DNA of 64,000 bases from Bacillota bacterium. GTDB lineage: Bacteria > Bacillota > Clostridia > Acetivibrionales > DTU013. Both the position numbers and the translations under genes were made by a program. The notes under the pieces were generated by a model. It made no database searches. It was not told the origin of the DNA and saw only the letters and a list, made by a program, of their open reading frames with translations. The DNA is taken from contig JAEYRB010000007.1 in NCBI GenBank assembly GCA_023409735.1, positions 62,001 through 126,000 on the forward strand, written 5' to 3'. Positions 35,816 to 44,776 of this stretch are shown here, piece by piece; positions within the stretch are counted from its first letter, which is position 1, and each line of letters opens with the position of its first letter.

Positions 35816-35906
35816 GCCATGTACGTTTGGCAGCGCCGAAGCATCGCACGGCAGCTTAAATCATATAATAACCGTAATTACGGACAGTTTCCACGGTTAT
35901 TTATAT
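35816..35906 (-). repeat. Two-hairpin repeat, copy A (ftsH leader)
   Basis: On the minus strand: hairpin 1 has long arms ending AACCGT and starting ACGGTTATTATAT (forward 35863-35906). Then comes GATTTAAGCT and hairpin 2 with outer arms GCCGTGCG and CGTACATGGC and an inner CGGC/GCC stem (forward 35816-35852). The same order and the same conserved words (GGTTATTATA, ATTTAAG, GCCGTGCGA, AAACGTACATGGC) occur at 42382-42480. It lies upstream of ftsH and downstream of hpt. Confidence 0.7.
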
Positions 35907-35995
35907 TATACTAACATAAACCAATTTAAAACACAATAAATGCCATTCACAAAACAGTATTTAAAAATTAGTGGTTTTTTATCTGTCCGCCCCGG

Positions 35996-36535
35996 TCACT
36001 TAGTATAAACTTCTCGCTTTAAAGTACACACATCCGGCAGATTTCTATATTTCCCTGCATAATCCAATCCGTAGCCTACAATAAATTTATCAGGAACCTC
36101 AATCCCACTATAATCAATATCTATGTCAACCTTACGCCTTGAAGGCTTGTCAAAAGCAGTGCAAATTTTTACGCTCTTAGGGCCTCTTGTTTTGAAGAGT
36201 TCCTTAAGATAGCTTAAGGTCAGTCCCGTATCAACCAGATCTTCAACAATTAAAACATGTTTGTTGGTAATATTCATATCGATATCCTTTATTATACGCA
36301 CTACACCCGAAGACTTAGTAGATGCACCATAGCTTGATACAGCAATAAGGTCCATATCAACAGGAATAACAATTTCACGCATCAGATCAGCAAGGAAAAC
36401 AAAACCGCCCTTCAATACTCCAACCAGCACAAGCTCTTCGCCCTTGTAGGCTTCAGAGATCTGTTTCCCGACCTTCACAACCATCTCCTTTATTTCGTCA
36501 CGACTTACCAGTATTTCCTCGATGTCCCCCATCAT
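35996..36535 (-). CDS. hpt: Hypoxanthine phosphoribosyltransferase
   Basis: Purine salvage enzyme making IMP/GMP from hypoxanthine/guanine and PRPP. The 179-residue protein has LVGVLKGGFVFLADLMREI and the PRPP-binding loop VLIVEDLVDTGLTLSYL (about 94-110), followed by the base-recognition region VPDKFIVGYGLDYAGKYRNLP. The ATG at 36535 has GGAGG 8 nt upstream. It starts 5 nt after tilS, the same order (tilS-hpt-ftsH) as in Bacillus. Confidence 0.96.
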   Translation of the reverse strand: MMGDIEEILVSRDEIKEMVVKVGKQISEAYKGEELVLVGVLKGGFVFLADLMREIVIPVDMDLIAVSSYGASTKSSGVVRIIKDIDMNITNKHVLIVEDLVDTGLTLSYLKELFKTRGPKSVKICTAFDKPSRRKVDIDIDYSGIEVPDKFIVGYGLDYAGKYRNLPDVCTLKREVYTK

Positions 36536-36540
36536 AGTTG

Positions 36541-38025
36541 TTACCTCCGGCAGAATTCTATTCTGACTATACTTTTAGTATTTTCAGTTACTTTGAATTT
36601 ATCACTTATTTTATACCCAATAATCCAAATGACTTCATTTCCTATACAAATCAGCGGAATATTGCTTCGAACTTCTCTGGGTATTTTGTTATCTATAAAG
36701 TATTCCTTCAACTTTTTTGTGCCGTTTGATTTAATCGGTTTAAAAATATCACCATCATTTCGGTTTCTAATATTTATTCCCCTTTTGAGCAATTCGTAAT
36801 CAAAAAATTGCACTAAAGAATTATAACTTATAGAGTTGTAATTATCAACCTTTAAAGCATTCACTACAGAGGTCCTGACGGTTGCCCCAAGCTCCTGCAC
36901 ATATAGATCTCCGGGTATGGGCAGTGATATTCCCTGTACCGGTAGTTCGTTATGTACCTGTCTGTACTGACTTTTGTTACCGCATCGACTTTTGTCCTGA
37001 TCCATACTCTTTTTTTCTTTATATATTCTTAATACTTCATATGATACCGCAGCTCTGATCCCTCCGGGTAATTCGGCAATGGTACCTGTAATTCTTCTGT
37101 TTGCAAGTGTTGATATTGCATATAGGTGTGAGCTTCCGATACCGTTGATGCTTCCTGCACACTGAAGTACTGCCCGTTGTATTACTCTTATCTTTATTGC
37201 CTTGTGTAGATTAATAAGCTTATCTATGTTTAGCTCGACACAGTCTCTGCTGCCGCATTCACTTATACACTCTTCATATGCCTTTGCAGCGCATTGCTCA
37301 AGATAATCATTGTCCTCAAGCGCATGCTCCGATAGTCTGCATAAACTTTCGGTGATATTGCTGTTAAAGTTCTCGTCTATGAATGGGAACAGCTCAAGTC
37401 TGATTTTATTGCGGCTGAAATCGCTTTTTAAATTGCTGCTGTCAATTCTCGGTACTAATGACTTATCCTTGCAGTACTGCTCTATCTCACTTCTGTAAAC
37501 ATTTAGCAGAGGCCTTATTATCTTACCTCTCGACAACTCCATGCCTATAAGTCCCTTAATACCTGATCCCCTTACAATATGCATCATAACAGTTTCGGCC
37601 TGATCGTTTTTGTTATGAGCAACAGCTATTTTCTTTGCCCCAACCTCAGCAGCTACCCTGTCAAACTCGCGGTAGCGAACTGTTCTGCCTGCTTCCTCTA
37701 CTGACACTCCCATTTGGCTTGCCACTTTGTAAATTTCGATGCGAATAACAGTTAAGGGGATATCTAGTTTTTTACATAGGTCTGATGTATAATCTTCGTC
37801 ACCGTCTGCTTCATCTCCCCGAAGCATATGGTTTATGTGAACTGCATAAAGCCTTATATTAAGTACCTTTGAGATTGAATGGAGAATGTGAAGAAGACAT
37901 ACGGAATCCGGGCCCCCGGACACACCTACAACCACCCCATCGCCATAATCTATGAGGTGGTTCGTCCTTATAACTTTAAGTACTTTATTCTGTAATGTAC
38001 TGTTTATGTTACCTGCTATACTCAT
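36541..38025 (-). CDS. tilS: tRNA(Ile)-lysidine synthase TilS
   Basis: Converts C34 of the CAU-anticodon tRNA-Ile to lysidine so that AUA is read as Ile; essential. The 494-residue protein has the PP-loop VSGGPDSVCLL (SGGPDS at 36-41), AVHINHMLRGDEADGDE, and the C-terminal TilS domain (FKPIKSNGTKKLKEYFID, KIPREVRSNIPLI). Length matches the Bacillus-type long form. Its start overlaps the end of dnaB by 17 nt, and hpt follows after 5 nt. Confidence 0.95.
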   Translation of the reverse strand: MSIAGNINSTLQNKVLKVIRTNHLIDYGDGVVVGVSGGPDSVCLLHILHSISKVLNIRLYAVHINHMLRGDEADGDEDYTSDLCKKLDIPLTVIRIEIYKVASQMGVSVEEAGRTVRYREFDRVAAEVGAKKIAVAHNKNDQAETVMMHIVRGSGIKGLIGMELSRGKIIRPLLNVYRSEIEQYCKDKSLVPRIDSSNLKSDFSRNKIRLELFPFIDENFNSNITESLCRLSEHALEDNDYLEQCAAKAYEECISECGSRDCVELNIDKLINLHKAIKIRVIQRAVLQCAGSINGIGSSHLYAISTLANRRITGTIAELPGGIRAAVSYEVLRIYKEKKSMDQDKSRCGNKSQYRQVHNELPVQGISLPIPGDLYVQELGATVRTSVVNALKVDNYNSISYNSLVQFFDYELLKRGINIRNRNDGDIFKPIKSNGTKKLKEYFIDNKIPREVRSNIPLICIGNEVIWIIGYKISDKFKVTENTKSIVRIEFCRR

Positions 38026-39352
38026 CCTTCTTCAAATTAGCAAACTTAGTGTACTCTCCGAACCATCTTAGTTCAATCGTACCTGTAGAGCCATTTCTAT
38101 GCTTTGCTACAATTACCTCTGCTATATTTTTCTTTTCAGTATCAGGGTTGTAATAGTCATCCCTGTATAAAAACATTACTATATCGGCATCCTGCTCTAT
38201 TGCACCGGATTCTCTCAGGTCACTGAGCATAGGCCTGTGATCCTGCCTTGCTTCGGGTCCACGGCTAAGCTGTGACATTGTAACTACAGGAATATTGAGT
38301 TCTTTTGCCAGTATCTTAAGAGATCTGGAAATCTCAGAGACCTCCTGCTGCCTGCTTTCTGTTTTTCCCCTTCCCTGCATGAGCTGCAGATAGTCTATCA
38401 CTATAAGGCCAAGATTTTTTTCAAGCTTTAGTCTTCTGCATTTTGCCCTAATATCCATTACAGATATACCCGGCGTATCATCTATGTATATGGGCGCCTC
38501 AGAAAGCGGAGCTAAAGCCTGAGCAATTTTGTTCCAGTCTTCATCCTCCAGCTTACCGGTTCGCATCTTTTGGCTATCAACCATGACTTCACTGCAGAGC
38601 ATCCTGTTTACCAGCTGATCTTTAGACATTTCCAGATTAAAAATTGCAACAGGTACATGCTTTTGAACTGCAGCATACTGCGCAATATTAAGTGCCATCG
38701 CTGTCTTACCCATACCTGGTCTTGCAGCTATCAAAACAAGGTCAGAATTCTGAAGTCCCGAGGTTTTGTAGTCAAGGTCTGTAAAGCCTGTTGGTATACC
38801 TGTTACATATCCTTTATTATTATATAATTCCTCTAGGCGGTTGAAGGTTTCCAACAAAACATCCTTTATATGAGTAAAGCCCTGAGTATTCCGTTTCTGC
38901 AAAATATCAAAAATGCTTTTTTCCGCCTTATCCAATACATAAACTGCCTCCTCTGAGGCGCCATAGCTCATGCTGGATATATCTGCCGATGCTTTGATAA
39001 GCTTTCTGAGAAGTGATTTCTCTTCAACTATTTTTGCATAGTGTCTGGCGTTACCGGTTGTAGGGACAGCATTAGAAATACTTGCAAGGTAATCAAGTCC
39101 GCCGATACTATCAAGCGTGCCCCTGTGCTGAAGCTGCTCTGAGACAGTTATAATGTCTATAGGGCCTGCTTTTTCCGACAGATCCAGAATAGCTTCACAG
39201 ATTTCCCTATGATCTTCTCTGTAAAAATCCTCACTTCTTATAATCTCGGTAACAGTCGGTATTACATCTGCATCAAGCAACATACACCCCAATACTGCCT
39301 GCTCAGCTTCAAGATTATGAGGCGGGATCTTACCAATAGCAGTAATATCCAC
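38009..39352 (-). CDS. dnaB: Replicative DNA helicase DnaB
   Basis: Hexameric helicase of the replication fork (DnaC in Bacillus naming). The 447-residue product starts with the N-terminal domain (PPHNLEAEQAVLGCMLLD), then RecA-like motifs: Walker A ARPGMGKTA (about 208-216), Walker B LIVIDYLQLM and the MSQLSRGPEARQDHRPMLSDLRESG stretch (shown in part). The gene overlaps tilS by 17 nt and follows rplI after 22 nt, a common rplI-dnaB pairing. Confidence 0.97.
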   Translation of the reverse strand: MDITAIGKIPPHNLEAEQAVLGCMLLDADVIPTVTEIIRSEDFYREDHREICEAILDLSEKAGPIDIITVSEQLQHRGTLDSIGGLDYLASISNAVPTTGNARHYAKIVEEKSLLRKLIKASADISSMSYGASEEAVYVLDKAEKSIFDILQKRNTQGFTHIKDVLLETFNRLEELYNNKGYVTGIPTGFTDLDYKTSGLQNSDLVLIAARPGMGKTAMALNIAQYAAVQKHVPVAIFNLEMSKDQLVNRMLCSEVMVDSQKMRTGKLEDEDWNKIAQALAPLSEAPIYIDDTPGISVMDIRAKCRRLKLEKNLGLIVIDYLQLMQGRGKTESRQQEVSEISRSLKILAKELNIPVVTMSQLSRGPEARQDHRPMLSDLRESGAIEQDADIVMFLYRDDYYNPDTEKKNIAEVIVAKHRNGSTGTIELRWFGEYTKFANLKKDEYSR

Positions 39353-39374
39353 TGATAAACAACCTCCGGTAATG

Positions 39375-39821
39375 TCACTCCTGTACAGTCTTTACTGTCA
39401 GCTTAGCACTGACCTCGGGGTAAAGCTTAACCTCTACCTCAGTTATTCCGAGAGCTTTTATCGGCTCCGGCAAAACTATCTTCTTCTTATCTATATCGAA
39501 ACCAAAATCACTTTTCAGTTTGTCTGAAATGTCTTTGCTTGTAATTGAGCCAAAGAGCTTTCCGTTCTCACCCGTTTTTGATTTTATTACGACGGTTATT
39601 CCTGCAATTTTCTTTCCAAGTTCTTTTGCCTGTGCCAGTTCGCGGTCCTTCTTGCTCTTCTCCGCCGCCTTTTTTGTGTTCATTTCATTAACATTGCTGG
39701 CAGTCGCTTCGGCAGCAAGTCCTCTTGGAAAAAGGAAATTCCTCGCATATCCGTCGCTAACGTTCACCATATCTTCTTTTTTACCCAAGCTCTTAACATC
39801 CTGCTTTAATATAACCTTCAT
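39375..39821 (-). CDS. rplI: Ribosomal protein bL9
   Basis: A 148-residue 50S subunit protein. The N-terminal domain MKVILKQDVKSLGKKEDMVN with GYARNFLFPRG, the long connecting helix rich in Ala/Lys, and the C-terminal domain (FGSITSKDISDKL) are all as expected. It lies between the gdpP-like gene and dnaB, as in Bacillus (yybT-rplI-dnaC). Confidence 0.98.
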   Translation of the reverse strand: MKVILKQDVKSLGKKEDMVNVSDGYARNFLFPRGLAAEATASNVNEMNTKKAAEKSKKDRELAQAKELGKKIAGITVVIKSKTGENGKLFGSITSKDISDKLKSDFGFDIDKKKIVLPEPIKALGITEVEVKLYPEVSAKLTVKTVQE

Positions 39822-39916
39822 ACTAACCTCCTCAAACCTATTTGAAGCATTGAAAATAATGTCTTTTCTTATACCTTCTTATTTCTATATCATTCAGAAG
39901 TGCGAATAGTCCAAGT

Positions 39917-41941
39917 TCACGAAATAGGCTTATTCATTTCCTTCATATATTCAATTATAGCACATTTTAACTTGTCTTTTGCATCAGTAATAGTCAAATC
40001 CGTAAGCTGTGCTCCTGCAACAGTAAGATGTCCGCCTCCACCGAGCTTTTCCATAATGACCTGCACATTTATATCTCCCAGAGACCTACCGCTTATCCAA
40101 ATTTCATTGTTCATAATGCTTAGAACAAAAGCCGCGGCTATTCCGGAAAGGTTCAGCAGCTCATCTGCTGTTTTTGCTGCTATAAGCTGCGCATTTTTCA
40201 ATCCCTGAGGACACATAGATATAGCTATCTCTCCATTAACGATTTCAGCATTCTTAATAACATTTAATATACTAAGATATGTGTTCAAATCATTCTGGAA
40301 TATATGCTTTACAGACAGCGTATCAACCCCCTGCCTTCGTAGATACGATGCAGCCTCAAAGGTCCTTACACCGGTTTTATACATAAAGTTCTTTGTGTCC
40401 ACAACAATTCCGGCATATAGAGCTTCTGCCTCTATTTGACTTAGCTTGATCTTTTCATCTATATACTGCAATATCTCAGTGACTAACTCGCAGGTCGACG
40501 AGGCATAAGTTTCCTGATAGGTCAGTACCGTATCCTGTATGTAGTCAGCTCCTCTTCTGTGGTGGTCGATAGTCACCACCTGTCCTGTAAGGGAAATAAG
40601 CTCCGGTATCTCTGTAAAGCTTGGACGGTGTGTATCAACTATAATAAGAAGGGTTTTCTTATTTATAAGATACATAGCCTCTTCCTTATTAATAAACAAG
40701 CCATTATAATCAGGATTTTTCTGTATCTTTGAAACAATGGATTCTATCGTTGGATTTATTTTATTGAGGACTATATAGGCATTTTTTCCTCTATTCCTAG
40801 CCATTCTGTATAAGCCCAATGACGCTCCAAGCGAATCTATATCAGCATTTTCATGTCCCATTATTATGATCTGCGGTGCCTGGTCAATAAGCTCGCGCAG
40901 TGCAAATGCCATAACTCTTGCTTTAACCTTGGTTCTCTTCTCAAGCTCCCTGGTCTTTCCACCGAAAAAGCTGAAGCTATCTCCGTTTCTTATGACGACC
41001 TGATCACCTCCGCGTCCAAGTGCTATATCTATAGAAGCTGCTGCAGACTTAAAATTCTCCTCAGGCGTTTTGCCTTTAAGCCCAAAGCCCAGACTGAGCG
41101 TGACAGGTATTTTATTACCTACATTGATCTCTTTTATCGAGTCTAGTATGTCAAACTTCTTATCCTCAAAATCCTTCATATACTTAGATTCAAAAAGAAG
41201 TAGATATTTATCCCTTTCATACTTTTTGACAACTCCATTTGTAAAAGACAGCCACTGCAATATTCTTTTATCAATTTCAGCAAGCATTTGAGGCGTGTTA
41301 ACATTCTCCATTGATTGCATAAGATCATCATAATTGTCAATAACAAATATTCCTACTGCGAGCTTCTCATCAGAATATAGTTTTCTAAGCTCAACAAGCT
41401 CGGTTATATCATTAAAATATATGATCATGATATGTCTGCTTTGCTCTGTTAACCCTTCATGACAAGCAAAGTAACATTGAACATGATAATGCCTGTTGTT
41501 AATAGTTATCTGTGTGCTTGTTGCTAAAGGGCTCTCTGAACCGCTCCCAGAATTCTTGTTTTTAGATTCCGATGCATCAATAAAACGCTTCATTACCTTT
41601 TCATTTAAGTCATCAGTGTCGGCTATTTTCTTGAATGAGGCATTATACCAAATAATCGAGCCATCTTGATCAGCAATAGCCAAAGGCATTGGGAAGTTTA
41701 GAAGCATACCCTTTGTTGCGATATCAATATTAAAATTAAGGTTCTCTATATAGCTTGTAATCTCTTTCTTATGTTTTGCATCCGACTTGATGTTGCAGTA
41801 CACCAAAAAGCCTAGCATAATAAAGGCCGGAATGGCTATACGCCAGTTCAGTACCGCAATAACACCTATAAGTACAAAAATTATCCACAAGTAAATGCTT
41901 GTCCGTGGCATAAATAGTCCAAATTTTTTTTTGCTATCCAT
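39917..41941 (-). CDS. gdpP: GdpP-type cyclic-di-AMP phosphodiesterase
   Basis: Hydrolyses cyclic di-AMP. The 674-residue protein has two N-terminal membrane helices (about 16-55), a PAS-like domain (about 70-170), a degenerate GGDEF domain (about 190-320) lacking the catalytic motif, and a DHH/DHHA1 module. The module shows GHENADIDSLGA (about 358-369), VDTHRP, IDHHRRGAD and GGGGHLTVAGAQ. These metal ligands are intact. Order with rplI-dnaB is the same as Bacillus yybT. The protein affects wall, potassium and osmotic homeostasis in relatives. Confidence 0.93.
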   Translation of the reverse strand: MDSKKKFGLFMPRTSIYLWIIFVLIGVIAVLNWRIAIPAFIMLGFLVYCNIKSDAKHKKEITSYIENLNFNIDIATKGMLLNFPMPLAIADQDGSIIWYNASFKKIADTDDLNEKVMKRFIDASESKNKNSGSGSESPLATSTQITINNRHYHVQCYFACHEGLTEQSRHIMIIYFNDITELVELRKLYSDEKLAVGIFVIDNYDDLMQSMENVNTPQMLAEIDKRILQWLSFTNGVVKKYERDKYLLLFESKYMKDFEDKKFDILDSIKEINVGNKIPVTLSLGFGLKGKTPEENFKSAAASIDIALGRGGDQVVIRNGDSFSFFGGKTRELEKRTKVKARVMAFALRELIDQAPQIIIMGHENADIDSLGASLGLYRMARNRGKNAYIVLNKINPTIESIVSKIQKNPDYNGLFINKEEAMYLINKKTLLIIVDTHRPSFTEIPELISLTGQVVTIDHHRRGADYIQDTVLTYQETYASSTCELVTEILQYIDEKIKLSQIEAEALYAGIVVDTKNFMYKTGVRTFEAASYLRRQGVDTLSVKHIFQNDLNTYLSILNVIKNAEIVNGEIAISMCPQGLKNAQLIAAKTADELLNLSGIAAAFVLSIMNNEIWISGRSLGDINVQVIMEKLGGGGHLTVAGAQLTDLTITDAKDKLKCAIIEYMKEMNKPIS

Positions 41942-41963
41942 GTCTGATTAAAGGAACTAACCT

Positions 41964-42302
41964 TTATTTCTCCTTCCTTCTAAAGTTATCCAAATGCCTT
42001 GACAGCTCAGACAAGTCGCCGTAATATTTCTCCACATCATGATTTTCAATAAGTCCCAGCTTAATTTTACTACGTATCTTTAGCTCGATCAAATTGTAGC
42101 TTATGCCAAGTCTTTTTCCTAAAAGATAGCTTATAAGTATGATGTTTGACAATATATCAGATACCGCCTCATGCATTTCCTCACGAACGCCCTGTGCAAG
42201 AACTCTGAATAAATTTGCCAGGTCGGTCAAAAGCTCGCTTTTAAGCCATTCAATCAATTTAATATTTCTGGTTATATCTATTTCCATTTCAGGTACTGCC
42301 AT
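41964..42302 (-). CDS. MazG-like family protein
   Basis: A 112-residue all-helical protein resembling the short clostridial MazG-like proteins: MEIDITRNIKLIEWLKSELLTD, EEMHEAVSDILSNIILISYLLG and ENHDVEKYYGDLSELSRHL. Acidic residues of the EExxE...ExxD type are only partly kept, so nucleotide pyrophosphatase activity is uncertain. Start at the ATG at 42302 with GAGGAG 8 nt upstream; an in-frame GTG nine bases earlier lies too close to that site. A copy of the two-hairpin repeat lies 80 nt upstream, and gdpP follows after 22 nt. Confidence 0.8.
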   Translation of the reverse strand: MAVPEMEIDITRNIKLIEWLKSELLTDLANLFRVLAQGVREEMHEAVSDILSNIILISYLLGKRLGISYNLIELKIRSKIKLGLIENHDVEKYYGDLSELSRHLDNFRRKEK

Positions 42303-42381
42303 GCTATCCACTCCTCAGATAATATTGCCTACAATTTTCCTTTATTAAACAATGAGTTTGAGAGAATTCACTGCTTAATTG

Positions 42382-42480
42382 GCCATGTACGTTTCGGCTT
42401 TAGCCGGAAATTTCGCACGGCCTTAAATTCCGCCAGGGGCGTATAATAACCTCGTTCATGAGGGCCATGAGGATATTATA
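42382..42480 (-). repeat. Two-hairpin repeat, copy B (leader of the MazG-like gene)
   Basis: On the minus strand: TATAATATCCTC pairs with GAGGTTATTATA (forward 42442-42480, 15-nt loop, one mismatch). Then comes AATTTAAG, and a second hairpin with GCCGTGCG and CGTACATGGC outer arms and inner CGGCT/AGCCG arms (forward 42382-42421). Compared with the ftsH copy the inner stem has changed on both sides while pairing is kept, and the flanking words are identical. That pattern suggests selection on structure. Confidence 0.7.
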
Positions 42481-42542
42481 CCATAATATTTATGAGTGGA
42501 TTTCCATTTCCCGACCAAATCCCGTATGAGATACTGTTATAT

Positions 42543-43385
42543 TTATTTGAAGGATATTGGGTAAGAACCCAAAAACTTATAAAAGGAAGCCTTTCTTCTG
42601 ACCATTATAAGTGCTTCATTTAAGTTCTCATCATCCCTGTGTCCTATTAGGTCCACAAGAAATATATATCGTCCCAGCATACTTTTTGCCGGCCTTGATT
42701 CTATCCGGCTCAGATTTATGTCCCACAAATTGAAAATATCCAATATTCTATATAGGCTGCCGGGCTTATCATCTGTTGAAAAAACTATTGACGTTCTATC
42801 ATTCCCGGTTCTCTGTGAGTCCGAATGCGAAGCTATTATGAATCGCGTACAATTATCATGCAGATCCTGAATATTATCTTTTAAAATTTCAAGCTTGTAT
42901 GCCTCCGCTGCCGCCGTTGAGCCAATTGCAGCATATTCCCCTCCGCATTCTGAGACCTGTTTTGCAGCTGCTGCAGTGCTTAACACAGGAATTATCTCCG
43001 CATCAGGCAGGCTTCCCGCCAAAAACCTTCTGCACTGCCCAATAGGCTGGGGATGGGAGAGCACATATCTGATATCCTTTAAGGAGGTGCCTTTTTTAAC
43101 AAGCAGATGCTCCCTTATGGGTATTATAATCTCCGCTTTTATCATCAGCTCCACTTCAAATGCCATCATATCTATAGTAGCATTAACAGCGCCTTCTATG
43201 GAATTCTCCATTGGGACAATAGCTTCATCCAGCTCATTATTTTGTACTGCCAGCAATAGCTCACTAATAGAAGAAAAGCTCATAATTGTTTGAAGCTTAT
43301 CACCTGCATATTTCTTTACTGCTTCATGCGAAAATGTTCCTTCAGGCCCAAGATATCCGATTTTTTGCATAACACCTGTTCTCAT
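42543..43385 (-). CDS. pheA: Prephenate dehydratase
   Basis: Converts prephenate to phenylpyruvate in phenylalanine synthesis. The 280-residue monofunctional enzyme shows KIGYLGPEGTFSHEAVKKY at the start, the TRF motif in DNCTRFIIAS (about 178-187) and a C-terminal ACT domain with LSRIESRPAK (the ESRP Phe-binding motif, so feedback inhibition is likely). No chorismate mutase domain is fused. The start could also be the ATG five codons in (MQKIGY). Upstream lies rpsR with two hairpins; I saw no T-box. Confidence 0.96.
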   Translation of the reverse strand: MRTGVMQKIGYLGPEGTFSHEAVKKYAGDKLQTIMSFSSISELLLAVQNNELDEAIVPMENSIEGAVNATIDMMAFEVELMIKAEIIIPIREHLLVKKGTSLKDIRYVLSHPQPIGQCRRFLAGSLPDAEIIPVLSTAAAAKQVSECGGEYAAIGSTAAAEAYKLEILKDNIQDLHDNCTRFIIASHSDSQRTGNDRTSIVFSTDDKPGSLYRILDIFNLWDINLSRIESRPAKSMLGRYIFLVDLIGHRDDENLNEALIMVRRKASFYKFLGSYPISFK

Positions 43386-43531
43386 CCTTACTGCTTTGTT
43401 TCATTACCAAATGCAAATATATAATATCATTAAAACAACGATTTTCCAACTGAAACATTTCAAACGGTATTTGCCTTGCAACCTGTGTCTTCACTGGTGC
43501 AAGACGAAAAAACTATCCAAAATGCAATTAA

Positions 43532-43596
43532 GGCAGACAGTTTAATTAACTGTCTGCCCTATCTTGTACCCGCAGTTAGAATATTATCCCTGCGGG
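43532..43596 (-). terminator. Tandem hairpins after rpsR
   Basis: Two stems follow the rpsR stop on the minus strand: CCCGCAG/CTGCGGG (forward 43569-43596) and a 12-bp GGCAGACAGTTT/AACTGTCTGCC-type stem (forward 43532-43558). T-richness after the second is modest (TTAATTGCATTTTGG). They probably end the rpsF-ssb-rpsR transcript. Confidence 0.7.
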
Positions 43597-43628
43597 AAAA
43601 TGCCTGATAAACATTTATTAGTTCTTAT

Positions 43629-43922
43629 TTACTCTGCAGTATAAGGAAGCAGCGCTACAACTCTTGCCCTCTTAATAGCAACAGTCAGCTGGCGCTGATG
43701 CTTTGCACAGTTACCAGAAATCCTTCTTGGAAGTATTTTGCCTCTTTCTGAAACATACTTCCTTAATTTAGCAACTTCCTTGTAATCTATATCAGTAACC
43801 TTGTCGACGCAGAAAGAGCAAACCTTCTTCCTCGGTCTTCTCATTCTCATACCGCCCTTGCCTTCGCCCTTATCGTACGAATCTCTGTTACCGCCTTTAT
43901 TATCTCTTCTTCCACCTGGCAT
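43629..43922 (-). CDS. rpsR: Ribosomal protein bS18
   Basis: A 97-residue 30S protein. The start at 43922 (MPGGRRDNKGG) follows AAGGAGG; the frame is open upstream but the extra ten residues are not protein-like. A basic Gly/Arg-rich N-terminal extension of about 30 residues precedes the conserved core (CSFCVDKVTDIDYKEV, KILPRRISGNCAKHQRQL, IKRARVVALLPY). The Cys pattern marks a zinc-binding-type variant. Third gene of rpsF-ssb-rpsR. Confidence 0.97.
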   Translation of the reverse strand: MPGGRRDNKGGNRDSYDKGEGKGGMRMRRPRKKVCSFCVDKVTDIDYKEVAKLRKYVSERGKILPRRISGNCAKHQRQLTVAIKRARVVALLPYTAE

Positions 43923-43966
43923 TTGAAATACGCCTCCTTTCCTAATTCTCACTTAACAATCGGTTA

Positions 43967-44410
43967 TTAAAATGGAAGTTCGTCTTCATCATCCATCGGG
44001 TAGAAGCCTCCATCAGGTCCTCCACTCATTGTAGACGGTGCTGCTCCGACTGCTCCCGAAGGCTTGAAGGATGGTGCTCCGCCTTCGCCCCTACGGCCAT
44101 CGGCAAATTCACACTCTTCTGCAATAACCTCTGTAACATAATGCTTCTTACCTTCAGTATCATCCCAGGATCTATTTTGCAGACTACCAACAACAAGGAC
44201 TCTCATGCCTTTTGTAAAGTACTTACCGCAAAATTCAGCTTGAGCTCTCCATGCAACGATATTGAAAAAGTCGCTTTTCCTCTCCTCGCCCTGTTTTTGA
44301 AACCTTCTGTCAACAGCCAAAGAAAAGCTGCATACCGCAGTATTGTTATTACTGGTATATCTTAATTCAGGATCTTTTGTCAGTCTGCCCATTAAAATAA
44401 CCTTATTCAT
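43967..44410 (-). CDS. ssb: Single-stranded DNA-binding protein
   Basis: A 147-residue SSB. The OB-fold spans about 1-105 (MNKVILMGRLTKDPELRYT, then RKSDFFNIVAWRAQAEF). A Gly/Ser/Pro-rich linker leads to the acidic tip DDEDELPF, through which SSB recruits repair and replication partners. The standard order rpsF-ssb-rpsR supports this as the main genomic SSB. Confidence 0.98.
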   Translation of the reverse strand: MNKVILMGRLTKDPELRYTSNNNTAVCSFSLAVDRRFQKQGEERKSDFFNIVAWRAQAEFCGKYFTKGMRVLVVGSLQNRSWDDTEGKKHYVTEVIAEECEFADGRRGEGGAPSFKPSGAVGAAPSTMSGGPDGGFYPMDDEDELPF

Positions 44411-44418
44411 GTAATCAC

Positions 44419-44706
44419 CTATTTATCTTTCTTGATAACCATATACTTGATTATTCCATCTGTGATCTTGTATATTCTTTCAAGCTCACGCGGGAAATCA
44501 GGCTCTGAACTAAAATTGACAAGCACATAATAGCCTTCGTTTTTGTCGGCAATTGTGTAAGCAAGCTTCCTTTTTCCCCATTCATCAATACTTTCCAACT
44601 GAGCTGAGGTTTCCAACAAATTCTTGAATTTTTCAACAAGAGCTTTTGTACCTTCTTCGTCAATGTCAGGACTGATGATGAATATAGATTCATACTTGTT
44701 CATCAT
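44419..44706 (-). CDS. rpsF: Ribosomal protein bS6
   Basis: A 95-residue 30S protein: MMNKYESIFIISPDIDEEG, WGKRKLAYTIADKNEGYYVL and the C-terminal ITDGIIKYMVIKKD. First gene of the rpsF-ssb-rpsR operon, with a GGAGGTG site, a clear promoter and a hairpin leader that may bind the S6:S18 pair. Confidence 0.97.
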   Translation of the reverse strand: MMNKYESIFIISPDIDEEGTKALVEKFKNLLETSAQLESIDEWGKRKLAYTIADKNEGYYVLVNFSSEPDFPRELERIYKITDGIIKYMVIKKDK

Positions 44707-44734
44707 TCGACTTCACCTCCTTCTGGACTAAACG

Positions 44735-44757
44735 GCTCTGCAACATGAGCACAGAGC
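44735..44757 (-). promoter_or_regulatory. Hairpin in the rpsF leader, possible S6:S18 autoregulatory site
   Basis: On the minus strand GCTCTG...CAGAGC forms a 6-bp stem, followed by CCGTTTAGTCC shortly before the Shine-Dalgarno. Known rpsF leaders expose a CCG triplet bound by S6:S18. Position and the CCG fit, but the exact fold was not verified. Confidence 0.4.
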
Positions 44758-44776
44758 AAGGGGATTCCAAGCAATT

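Noticed and set aside
39917..41941. GGDEF domain of the GdpP-like protein as a diguanylate cyclase
   Set aside because: The catalytic GGDEF motif is missing; this degenerate domain is normal for GdpP.
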